A stretch of 64,000 bases of DNA from Polychytrium aggregatum. Its lineage: Eukaryota > Chytridiomycota > Chytridiomycetes > Polychytriales. The translations under genes were made by a program, and so were the position numbers. The stretch is from positions 310,001 through 374,000 of the forward strand of contig NW_026516224.1 in NCBI RefSeq assembly GCF_025602895.1, read 5' to 3'. Below, in pieces: positions 37,232-47,788 of the stretch. Position 1 is the first letter of the stretch, and each line of letters begins with the position of its first letter. The notes below the pieces were generated by a model. That model was not told where the DNA came from. It was given only the letters and a program-made list of their open reading frames with translations, and did not search any database.

Positions 37232-38644
37232 ATGACCGTCGACTATACAGGCGATCTGAGCCAGTTCGTCAGCACCTCCATTCAGAAATATGTTCTGGGC
37301 AGCCACACCCTGCGTGTAGACTGCATCGCGGCAAGACTGGATCCGCCAGCGCAGCTATTTGAGGAACCATCCACGTCGCAGCAGCTGGATCGGCTGGTGC
37401 TCATCTCCAAGGTCGGTTCGTCTCCGCTGATTGTCTTTGGCATGAAGGTCTCCGAGTTTGTTGTCTGCGAGACCGGGTCCGACTCGGCTCGGTCTGTGCA
37501 TGCCTATATCGAGAAGATCGACTCGACCGGATTCTTCGACCACAGCCTTGCTCGCTCTGAGGCCTCGGCGGGTCAGGATTTCTATTCGATATCCCGGTCG
37601 ACGCTGTTTGGCTACATCCAGCACCTCTACGATCGCTACAAGTCGCAGGCTCCGGAGATTTGGGTCCACACATTCGCTCGCTCGATGCCTGAGTACCTGT
37701 TCCCAGACTCCAAGCTCAACCCTGGAAAGTACCGCGCCAGTAATCCCGGCGCCGGCCTCGTTCGGTGGTGGAAGTCGACTCTGGACCAAGCCATGGCCAA
37801 AATGGATCCGCAGCCGATATCCGAGGCATTCTGGCTCGTCCCCGGCGAGGGCGAGGCGCTCGCCCGCCGCTTCTTTGAAGCCCCCGGATGTGTTCTCAAA
37901 TGGAACTGGGGGCTGCCTTGGCCAGCACACGGGTCCGCGGCAGTGCTGGTTCCCCGGTTCCCGGACGACCCGAAAGGCCGCATCATCGCCGATTCCCTGA
38001 GCACTGCAGCCAAACCATCCGGAAAGCCAACGCTGACGGTCAAGTCCCTGGTCAACATGCTCGAGTGCTCAGGCGAGTCGTCGAACCAGACCACTTGCTA
38101 TTTTGTGGTGCGCATGCAAGCCGCCCACAACGCCGACGAGCCGAGTTGCGGTATGGATCGCTCCAGAGAGGGATGCACCGACTCAAACCTGTGCGATCAC
38201 AAGGCATTCGAAGCCATCACCAAGGAGCTTGGGAGTGGATGCTACAGTAGCCAACAGAATGCAGTTCAATCCAGCGACCGCCTGATCAAACTGTTCCGCG
38301 AGACCCCGGGCACCACATGCTCCCATATTCGCATCGAGAACGTCCCCAAAGCAAAGGGTTTGGATGAAACTGCGGTCAACTCAAGCACAGCCCCAGCAAC
38401 GACAATCACCAGTCTTCAGGGTTTGATCAAGAAGAAGAGCAAAACGGCGCCAAATACTGTCGTAACCAGCAGCATTCCCGACGGAAGTGCAACATCCTCA
38501 ATAGCGAGCACCTCCGTTGTAGAGTCCCGTTCCAACGATATCCAAAGCCTCGTGAAGCGCAAGCAGCGACCGCCAATGCAGACCAATCCGGACAGCGAGC
38601 CAGCCAAGCGCATGAAGCCTGGGGCGGGCAATGATTGCGAGTAA
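37232..38644 (+). CDS. RTT109: Histone acetyltransferase Rtt109 (H3K56)
   Basis: A single 470-residue exon begins at a true ATG with no upstream in-frame ATG. Rtt109 is the fungal p300-fold acetyltransferase that, with Asf1 or Vps75, acetylates histone H3 on Lys56 (and Lys9/27) during DNA replication. The family block PEYLFPDSKLNPGK followed by RWW is at about residues 153-185. The GEGEALARRFF and KWNWGLPWP segment (about residues 208-232) matches the C-terminal half of the catalytic fold. The last 130 residues are Ser/Thr-rich and end in a basic stretch (VKRKQRPPMQ, PAKRMKPG) that probably acts as a nuclear signal. Unlike most neighbours it has no intron. Confidence 0.9.
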   Translation: MTVDYTGDLSQFVSTSIQKYVLGSHTLRVDCIAARLDPPAQLFEEPSTSQQLDRLVLISKVGSSPLIVFGMKVSEFVVCETGSDSARSVHAYIEKIDSTGFFDHSLARSEASAGQDFYSISRSTLFGYIQHLYDRYKSQAPEIWVHTFARSMPEYLFPDSKLNPGKYRASNPGAGLVRWWKSTLDQAMAKMDPQPISEAFWLVPGEGEALARRFFEAPGCVLKWNWGLPWPAHGSAAVLVPRFPDDPKGRIIADSLSTAAKPSGKPTLTVKSLVNMLECSGESSNQTTCYFVVRMQAAHNADEPSCGMDRSREGCTDSNLCDHKAFEAITKELGSGCYSSQQNAVQSSDRLIKLFRETPGTTCSHIRIENVPKAKGLDETAVNSSTAPATTITSLQGLIKKKSKTAPNTVVTSSIPDGSATSSIASTSVVESRSNDIQSLVKRKQRPPMQTNPDSEPAKRMKPGAGNDCE

Positions 38645-38824
38645 ATGATGGGGGCATGGATAATATGGACGGACTGTCCGCAGAGTATCCGTGGAAATAT
38701 ATATACATTACTATACATAGCGAGAAGAGCAATAGAAACGAGAGACATGGCCGTGGGCACACAATAAGAGGTGTTATGGTGGGGGGCGAAATGAGACGGC
38801 GAGACATTGTGAGGCTCAATGTGG

Positions 38825-39642
38825 CTATGAAAGCCAATGCTGGCCGGCGTCGGGCTGGGCAGTTTTTGATGGATTGGTGGCTTGTATCGACGGCGAGTCG
38901 GTCGTGGCCGGAATCAGCACGATCTTGGCCGGGGCCGTGCTTGTCGAGGGCTCGAGCGGGTCGACGGCGATCATCACTGGTTGTTCGACAACGAGGCCCT
39001 CCGGGGCGGGAACAGCCCGGCGCTTTCCAGCAATCTTGGCAGCTCTGGCCGTCTCGGCTGCCACACGGGCCTTGGCTGCGGTGCGGCGGGCCTCGAGCCA
39101 CCTTCCGACTCCAGTACTGCAAGGATCGGTAATTGTGCGCCGGCAATAAAACAGAAAACCTATCAGAACAGATAGTCCAAATAAACCGAGGCAGATCCAT
39201 CCGACTGTATTTCATTCCAGTTGATTTCATAGGATTTGATTCGATTTCAGTCCGTTCATCGGAGCGAGGATGGCAGAGTGGGCGATGAGATGGAGAGAAT
39301 GTGGCCGGGATCGGCACAATGGAGGAACCGAGGCCTGCCGGCCAGGACAAAACACAACCCTCGGTGCAATCCATTCGCACACCAGCCGGTCAGTGCAAGG
39401 GCCCATTCACGGACAACAACAGCAACGACACCGGTCTTGTACCTACAGTTGATGACATCTTGCGAGGACCAACTTGAGCTTGGTGACGAAGGGTCACCAA
39501 CGATGACGACCGAGCTGCCAGCGCCGCTGGAACCACTGGGGCCCTTGCGTTTGTAGAGAAAGTGATCATCCTCGCGAAGGGAATCGGCAGGGTGCTCGGC
39601 TTGAGGAACGCTCGCTGGGTCGACGACAAACTTGATGAGCAT
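38825..39642 (-). CDS. Unknown protein, last two exons
   Basis: Two exons are supported: 39642-39443 and 39116-38825, joined in phase 2 with a clean GTACAAG donor and TTGCAG acceptor. The 164 visible residues begin MLIKFVVDPASVP, which may be the start codon or the first residues after a CCACAG acceptor. They continue with a Gly/Ser loop, a basic Ala/Arg helix (RRTAAKARVAAETARAAK) and a Pro/Thr-rich end. I do not recognise the family. The region upstream to about 40240 may hold further exons that I cannot place. The last intron and exon are duplicated, in decayed form, at 1665-2135. Confidence 0.45.
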
Positions 39643-40334
39643 CTGTGGCTGGATTGTGTTTGGCAGGTGCGAGTTGCCGGACTGGCTGGCTGACTGATAG
39701 GCAAGACGGGTGCTAGAGGAGGACCGAACAGAACTGGAATGGGCTGGGCTGATGCGGCTCGACCAGCAGCGGCTGGGGTTATGTAGGCCGATGTGCGAGA
39801 CCATCCGTGGGACTCGATGTGGTGAAGCCGACCGATTCGAGCAGCAGATCGGAGCGGCGCGTCGGGATTGGACGGCTGGGTGACACCGATTGGTGGCGGT
39901 GCGATGCGGCGAGCCACAGCATAGCCACAATGCAGCCAGAGCAGGGAGCTTGATACCATCATGACCCTGGCTGCTGCCTGGCTGATATTCGGCCAAGCGG
40001 CTCGTCCTCATGATGATACCACTTGTGGTGATACCTGCCACAACGCATACCGTGCGGCGGGTGTGGTGCAGAGCCGATCCCAACACGCAGCTTTGGCAGC
40101 ATCGGCGGGTGCCCGGCTCTCTGAATCGACAGCGATGCCGACTGCCGCCTCAAATCCAGAAGATCGTGGGTGTATTGTGTTTGGCAGAGGCCAGCAGGAG
40201 CATTCCTCTCTGAGCCTGAGTTAGGATCATGTGGGCCAGTGTCTCATTCCCCCCCCCTGAGTAAAGGGGATCACAGCCGACTGCTGCCTACTGCAGTCTG
40301 GACAGGCATTTGGATCGATTGTCGCGATGGACGC

Positions 40335-42704
40335 TCAGTGCGAGCAGCCCGAGGAGCATTTGGAGGCATACACCGGCTTCTCGGCCTTATCAGAGCCTTG
40401 CTGGAGGTTGACTTTCTTGGGAATCAGGCCTGTGCAACACAGATTGCACGAGTCAGAAGATTAGCAATGTTGATCGTCTCCTCGGCGATTTCAAGCAGCT
40501 TGTGTTAGATACGCCGTCACTCACCCAAGGTCTGGAACATGAGCTCGTCATCCGTGAAGGTGTTGTTGGGAGTCGTCAGCAGCTTGTCTCCGGTGAAAAT
40601 GGAGTTGGCACCAGCCATGAAGCAGAGAGCCTGCTCGGCGTGGCTGAAGCGAACGCGACCAGCGGATAGCCGAACCTGGTCATTGGCAGCGGTTATGTCC
40701 GTCAGTCACATGTGCGCTTGTTTCTGCGTATAGCAACAGGGGGCACCTCCCTCGACCGGTGCGGCCACTTTCCTTTCCCGTGGCGTGATCAGGAACCTAC
40801 CATGGCCTTAGGCATGATGATGCGTGCGGTCGCGATCATGCGGATCATCTCCCAGATGCTGACGGGCTGAATATCAAACAATCGACATGGATGGTGGATT
40901 GAGCGTTAGTTGTGGCGTCTGCAACCCGGCTGTCGCTACAGAAGCTCCGGCCATGAACGACCGGGAGTCGACGCGGGCGAACAGCAGCAAATGCAGCAGT
41001 GCGATAGAGTCGGTTGAGTGCTGGAGATACTCAAGAACACAGGAGAGGACCCGTCAAAAGCTCTCAAGCAGGACACTCACCTCCTGCTTCTCCAGAGGAG
41101 TGCCCTCGACAGCAAGCAGGGCGTTCACTGGCACACTCTCGGGGTGCTCGGGCATGGTCGCCAGCTGCCAGAGCATACCGACGCGGTCCTCGGGGGTCTC
41201 GCCCAGACCAATGATGCCACCGGAGCAGACAGAGATGCCGGCATCCCGGACGTTGGCGATGGTGTCCAGGCGCTCGTCGTAGGTGCGGGTGGTGATGATC
41301 TGGTGGGGGAGGGAACATGACACGCCAACACAGCACGGTCACGGACCAACACAGCGGGTTTGGAATGAGTCACCAGCCAGTCACCGGGGCGCTGCCTGAC
41401 GAGGCTTGAGCAACGGGAGGAGGGCGAACCTACCTTGGGATAATATTCGCGGCTGGTGTCGAGGTTGTGGTTGTAGGCGGTGAGGCCGGCGTTCTTGAGG
41501 GCCTTTGCCTGCTCCTCGTTGAGCATGCCAAGCGTGCAGCACACTTCCATGCCCATGCCACGGATCTCGGTGACGTAGTTCAGGATGGTGTTGAAGTTGG
41601 TCTTGCGGCCATTGAGATCTCTCCAGGCGGCACCCTGGAGAAACGCACGGTGGTTTTTATTGGCGACGAGGTATGTGTGTAAGGAACAGATGGAGAGAAG
41701 CACGAGACTCGGAGCATCAGCATGGAACCACGATTCAAGGAAGCGGGCTATAGTAACTCCTGAGCGACCGCTCTTGGAAAGGGCTGTCTACCAACACACT
41801 ATCGGAGTAGCGTAGCCAAACCATCGGATGCGGACAGCGGAGCGCAGGAACAAGACCTGCAACATACCATGCAGAAACGGCTGCTGCCGGCCTCCTTGGC
41901 TCTGCGGGCAGCCTGCAGAACACTGTCCTCGGTCATGAGCTTGCTGGCCTTGACCGCTGTGTCGTGCTTGGACGACTGGGGGCTATATGAACAAGAAACG
42001 TCAGTACGGAGAATCTGAGGGCGATGATCAAGTGCCGAAGCGCTAGCACCAAGGGTGTGCATGCTGTGGCGAGGGATTACCAGTACGAGCAATCCTCGGA
42101 GCAGCCGCCGGTCTTGATGCTCAAGAGCGTGCACTGCTGGACCTCGCGAGCACCATGGTGTTTTCGGTGCACGTTTTGCTGGATACGTAAGCATTATGGA
42201 GAATGGATACACAGTCGCAGTGATCGGCAGCAGTCACGGTGTCGTTGGAAGCATCGACAGCGCCATGTGAGGTGACCGACAGTCAACATAACGGCGGAAA
42301 ACCACGTTAGTCGCTTGGAAGACGGTATGGCTCACCAGGTCGAGAGCAAACACATTGCAGGCATATGCAATCAATCGGCCAACAGCATCGCCGAGATCGC
42401 TGAGAGCAGCCAGCGACACGAGTCGGGGGCGAGTCGAGGTAACAATGATGGTGCACTGGCAACGGCGCTGCTGCAGGGTACGTACGCCATGGTACAGCAG
42501 ATCCATGATCGGCGAGTCGTAGATCTGCTTAATCTCGGTCTTGGTCCAGTCGTTTCGGAGCGGGGATTCAGCGTAGTGGGCGGCGCCGTTGTCTGGGGTT
42601 GCCGCAGTCTGGCCAATGGTCGCGAGCCGGGTGCTCAGGGTGGTCGAGAAGGTCCGGGCAAGAAGCCACGAAGGACGGGTCTTGATAACGGCGAAGCGAG
42701 ACAT
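40335..42704 (-). CDS. BIO2: Biotin synthase (radical SAM)
   Basis: Eight exons: 42704-42486, 42178-42081, 41982-41868, 41634-41434, 41299-41081, 40866-40801, 40675-40525 and 40429-40335, giving 387 residues. Biotin synthase inserts sulfur into dethiobiotin, the last step of biotin synthesis, in mitochondria. The radical-SAM cluster CSEDCSYC (Cys99, 103, 106) and the following CPQSS are intact, as are [22 protein letters not shown] and the auxiliary-cluster region ending in SAGRVRFS. The first 25 residues (Arg/Ser/Thr-rich, acid-free) fit a mitochondrial presequence. The C-terminus has a CSSGCSH tail. The gene is divergent from BIO3-BIO1 across 1.1 kb, which suggests shared control. The call is firm. 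Confidence 0.97.
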
Positions 42705-43838
42705 GGCTGAGGCGAGGTTTGGATCAAGATGGGATGGGATCGGGAAGGGATGGGATGGGATGAGTGGAGCGCGGATAATGGGAAGAGGCAGATCGGAAAG
42801 CCTCGGGGGGAGTCTCAGGGCGATGGTCGAACAGGAACACCACGGGCGGGTGGGCAGATTGGGCGGCAGATATATGCGCGGAAGGAGCGACCCGCGAGGC
42901 AACGGGACGTGGCGGCCGGAAGACGGAACAGAGGGGCTGCGCGATGGGGCGTTCTGTGGGACTGGGATGCCTGGGGCGAGCGAGAGCGGGCGAGGCGGCT
43001 GTGGGGAAGAGTGATTGAGAATGTAATTGTGGATGCCGCGATGGAGATGAGGACGAGGGGGACGGCGATCGTGTGAACATCGTATCAAAGGCAATAGCGA
43101 ATCGCAACAGTGAATTGCAGAAGCGAATGTGGTCATGGTGGCGGCGTGATTGCAGGAGATAAGGCAAGTGGGTGAGCATGAGCACGAGTGAGCCGTCCCA
43201 TCGTGTCGCACTCGGCGAGCAAATCAACCATGCGGATTGGATCCCGAACAGAGCGCTTTCGACTTTGTCTTTGTCTTTTGACTTTTGACTTTGTCTTTCG
43301 ACTTTTGACTTTTGAATGCGCCGCTGCTGGCTCGCAGCCATCGAACACGGATGCGAGTCGGCAGCGGATTCCCCTGCTGGTCTTCGTGGACGGCAACACC
43401 ACTATCATCCCATCCTTCACATCCCGTCCTTCGCATCCCATCTTTCGCATCCCATCCTTCACATCCCATCCTCGCTTGCCACATCTGCACCCGGCCTGTT
43501 GAGCCGCCATGACACCGAATGACACGGAACGGCGCTCGGGTCCACTGCTGCGCACCGCCGTGCAGCCAATCGCCGCGCGGCCCTTGCTGCTCGCGCCAAA
43601 CCACGTGTCCGTGTTGCGTGCGCAGTGATGCCAGGCTCCCTTGGGGCTGGGGATCTGGTGCCGTTGCCTTCCCCCAGCCTCCATCGCACCCCGACAACAA
43701 CCCACGGTGAGACCCGCTGTGCAGCAGATCCGATATCGGATTTTTTGGGGGGAGGGCGTCGACCTGTGGGCTTGCTATATCCCGCTGCACCGATCCTCAC
43801 TCTCCCCCATCCACTTTCCTTTCACTGTCGCCAGAGCC
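42705..43838. promoter_or_regulatory. Shared divergent promoter region of the biotin genes
   Basis: 1.13 kb between the BIO2 and BIO3-BIO1 start codons. It contains GGGATGGGAT repeats (42729-42762), CTTTTGACTTTGT-type repeats (43261-43315) and about six copies of a 12 bp CATCCCATCCTT unit (43405-43472). A TGCTATATCC box at 43773-43782 lies about 60 bp before the BIO3-BIO1 ATG. No other gene is seen. Co-regulation is inferred from layout only. Confidence 0.55.
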
Positions 43839-46800
43839 ATGCCGCATCCCGAGTCGGCGCGCTGGATCAACTCCATCTCGAGAAACCTCCCGGTCTACCA
43901 GATCTTCGCTGCCAACACCGATGTCGGCAAGACCATTTGCTCAACGGCGCTGACCAAGTCAGCCCTGGCTCTGAATCGCCAGGCCTTCTATCTAAAGCCG
44001 ATCCAGACCGGATTCCCGCGGGACTCGGACGCCAGGTTGGTTGCGGTTGCATCCCAGTCCGCCCTGGTGTGCCCTGGTGTGCCCTGGTGTGCGGATATCG
44101 AGTCCCACACGGCTTGGGAGCTCCGGCAATCAATGATCTTTGGTGTACTGGGCTTCTCCCAAATCACAGCATGCTATCTGTGACGATGGCGGTACCGATC
44201 GGCAACTGACGCGGTCGTACGTGATAGACATGTCAAGATGTTCTGCTCCGGCGCAGAAACCGCCACTCTATACACCTACAACGAACCAGCCAGTCCCCAT
44301 TTGACCGCTATCTGGGTATGCCATGCCCAGCACGGCACCGTCTCGATGAAACCCATTGAGGCCGCTGCCATCCAAGCACATAGCGTGCATCGACCGCGAT
44401 CGCTCACTCTGGCTCCTCTCTGCATAGGAAAACAAGCCCATCTCGGATTCGCAGCTGCTTGAGTCGGTCCAGAAGTTCCTGAATGATGTATCGGCCCAAA
44501 CGGCATCCAGGTCACCGTTCGTCATCGTAGAAACAGCCGGCGGTGAGGGCTTGCAGCAGAACACGGGGGAAGGGCGCATATTCCATCTGTGGACTTGCCG
44601 AATCGTCTCGCGGGTCCATCGGCCTGCTATTGATCGACCCTTTCTGACGGCCGATCGCCTATTCATGGCGGCTCCTCTGACCATCGCCCTGTAATGTATT
44701 GTGCCCAACAGGCGTCAACAGTCCGTCGACCTCTGGCAACTTGCAGTCCGATGTCTATCGTCCGCTGCGACTGCCCATTGTCCTGATCGGCGACTCGGCG
44801 CTCGGCGGGATCTCAACAACCCTTTCTTCATACGAAGCCCTTGTGATGCGTGGATACACCGTCTCGTCCGTTCTCATGTTCGACAACAAACAGTACAAGA
44901 ACCACGACATCATCGCTCGCAATGTCGATGCTCCTGTCGATCTGCTCGCAATCCCGCCAGAGAAGGAAAAGGAGCATCTGCACGATGCCACCAACATGAT
45001 GGTTTATTACGAAACGGCCGCTCAGCGATTGGGGCCCATGGTCTCGCGGCTGATCGACGAGCACGACAAGCGCATCCAGGAATTGGAGGGCATGGCGGAG
45101 CGCGGCAAGCGGTCCATTTGGTGGCCTTTCACCCAGCATGGCCTCGTTCGAGAGACCACCGTCATCGACTCGGCCTATGGCGACTACTACACGACGCTCA
45201 AGCAGCCCTCGTCGGCTGTTTCTGTCGCAGGCACACCCTCGGCAGCATCTGTGCAGCTCTTTGATGCCTGTGCCAGTTGGTGGACGCAGGCTCTCGGCCA
45301 CGGCAACCCCAAATTGGCTTTGGCTGCCGCCCATGCTGCCGGTCGATACGGCCACCTCATCTTCCCAGAGGTTGTCCATCGCCCGGCGCTGGAGCTGGCC
45401 GAAAAGCTGCTGAAACAGCTTGGCGACTCGTGGGCCACACGCGTCTTTTACACCGACAACGGCAGCACCGGCATGGAGGTTGCCCTCAAGATGGCCTTCA
45501 AGACCTTTGAGAAGCGCCAAGCCAAGCTGCTGGGAGAGGACCCTGCTGCGGCGCCCACCAACAAAGCTCTCGAGGTCATTGGCATCAAGGGTGCATATCA
45601 CGGCGACACCATTGGCGCTATGGATGCCGCGGACCAGAGCGTCTTCAACGACAAGGTCAACTGGTAAGTGTGCGCATCAACAGACCGATTCGAGCCGGTG
45701 CTCTCCGACACCCCGGATGGCTGCGATCGCCGTGCATGTCGCCCGCGCTCGGTCGTGATTACGGCTTCTGCTTGTGCCAACGCGGATAGCTGAGTTGCCG
45801 ATAGACGTTGACGGCGTGCATAGCGTCGTGTCTCGCCTGTCGCACCATTTATTGGTTCGCTCGAACGCACCTTGCTGACACACCCAACCAACTAACGGCA
45901 TCGTCAACTCGCACACGACCCACCGGTTTCATTCGGAATTCAAGGTACAAGGGTCGCGGCTTCTGGTTTGACCCTCCCACGGTCGTTCTCAAGAACGGCG
46001 AGTATCTCGTGCGGCTTCCTGAGTGCATCAAGAATGCAGGCACGCCCGAAATCGCCGCCGATCTCGTCCTTCCAACCCGAGACAACGTCTTCTCGACTCT
46101 GCGCGATGGTTCGGCTCTGGCTCGGCTGTATCGAGAACACATCTCCGCGCGCCTCGCCAGCGCTATCGAGTCCGGCCACCAGTTCGGTGCCCTCACCCTG
46201 GAGCCCGTGCTCCTCGGCGCCGGTGGCATGCAGTGGATCGATCCTCTGTTCCAGCGTGTCTTGGTCGAGTCGGTGCGCGCGCTGCCAAAGACCCATAGGC
46301 ATGCTGCTGTGCCCGTTGTGTTTGATGAGGTGTTTACGGGCCTGTATCGCCTCGGCTATCCCTCGGCTGCCCGCGAGCTGCTCCAGACTCAGCCTGACAT
46401 TGCCGTCTATGCCAAGAGCCTGACCGGCGGTGTGACTCCGCTGTGCGTCAATCTGACGTCCGAGGAAGTTTACCTGAGCTTCCTTGGTGACGAGAAGCTC
46501 GAAGCTCTCCTTCATGGCCATAGCTACACGGCCTATCCCGTTGGATGCGAGCTCGGGACGCGCTCGCTGGATCTTCTCGAAGACCTCTACAAACGTGGAG
46601 CCATCCGCGACACCTGGAGTGAGAAGGTACGTCGGCCAGCGATTGCTGCGTATGCGATCCTGAGCTGCGCTGCATATCGAGTGCGCGATCGAGGCAAAGT
46701 CTGCTCGGCCGACAGAGTATCGAATCCGGTGTGTGTTGGTTCGATGATGCGTCTAACGCCACGACTCGGCTTCATACACCCGTCAACATGCGGACGTCTG

Positions 46801-47364
46801 TTGTCCCCTCCCATGATATTGGGTGAAACACTCGAAATCGCCATGCAAATCAATCGTCACTTTGCGGCCCGGTTGTGTCCACCCCAGGAATGTCTGGCCA
46901 TATCGCGACTTCCAAACGTCGACGGCGTTGTTTCACTCGGTACCGTTCTGGCGGTGGAACTCGCTGCCGAGGATGGAAAGGGTAAGTGTGTGCGGGAGGG
47001 AGGGGTGAGTGCTCTGGTGCACAGTTAATTCGACTGACGAATGGAGCCCGGCATGGCTTCGGTCTTGACCAATAATATCGGCATCCGTGCCTCTTGTCTA
47101 CGGCTAATGTACCATGTCCTGGGCTCTGATGCACTCGCAGGATACGGCTCTTGCTCTGCCCAAGCTATCGTGGAATCGCTTCGGACCGAGCACAACGTCT
47201 ACGCCCGTCCCCTCGGCAACGTTGTGTATTTCATGTCGTCTCATGTCACGCCTCAACAGGATGCCAATCGCGTGATTGAAACCGTTCGAGCCCTGATCCA
47301 GTCTCCGCCCATCGGAGACCCGTCACCCCGACGATCGACGCAGGAGGCAGCCCGGCTTCCATGA
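43839..47364 (+). CDS. BIO3-BIO1: Bifunctional dethiobiotin synthetase / DAPA aminotransferase
   Basis: Seven exons: 43839-44035, 44228-44315, 44428-44542, 44712-45663, 45945-46626, 46888-46981 and 47141-47364, giving 783 residues. The N-terminal third is dethiobiotin synthetase (ATP-dependent closure of the ureido ring): P-loop ANTDVGKT (K31), EPASPH and VETAGG. The rest, after a WWPFTQH junction at about residue 305, is the PLP-dependent DAPA aminotransferase that uses S-adenosylmethionine as amino donor: ALGHGNPKL, YTDNGSTGMEVALKMA, YHGDTIGAMD, VFDEVFTGLYRLG and the PLP lysine in YAKSLTGG (about K608). Fused enzymes of this kind occur in fungi and plants. With BIO2 next door it covers the last three steps of biotin synthesis. 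The third intron and those flanking the 94 bp exon are the least certain. Confidence 0.95.
44061..44090 (+). repeat. Intronic 10 bp triplication (GCCCTGGTGT)
   Basis: Three perfect copies of GCCCTGGTGT lie in the first intron of BIO3-BIO1, just after the donor. Confidence 0.9.
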
Positions 47365-47788
47365 TCGCTCAATTGCTCGTCATGAGCAGCCGATTCGCGA
47401 CGTCACGGTATCGCGCGGCACGTCATGCACGTCTGGAATACAAAGAACAGAAATAACTTTGCGGTTACTATCTTGAAAAATGGTGAATGACCAAGTGGGG
47501 GTTGATGCCCCCCCCCTTTCCTTCCTCCCCAGGAATTGCACACAGAGTCAGTAGCCAGAATGAGAGTGTCGGCTGATGCCGAAGCAAGATGCTGTCCCGA
47601 CAGCCCACTATTGGTTCTCGGAAAACGTCGTCTATTGAATTGCTGTGCAAAGCGCTGTGTCCACAAGATCTAGTGTTGAGAGAGAAAGAGCGAGGCGAGG
47701 CCGAAGGATCTGTGCTCTCGTTGGAGGGGGATTTGCACGGACAATAGGGCCCCCCAACGATACCACCGAGCGGCAGCCCGAGAACGGC
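47365..47788. other. Convergent intergenic region
   Basis: About 420 bp between the BIO3-BIO1 stop and the Ca2+-ATPase stop. A poly-C run is at 47509-47517. No gene is seen. Confidence 0.5.

Noticed and set aside
38427-39380. A 317-residue minus-strand open frame
   Set aside because: It crosses the last intron and uses the wrong frame of the last exon; the spliced reading is supported by matching phases.
44041-44183. An extended first exon of BIO3-BIO1 into the triplicated 10 bp repeat
   Set aside because: Read-through loses the conserved RHVKMF segment; splicing at 44035/44228 restores the family sequence in phase.
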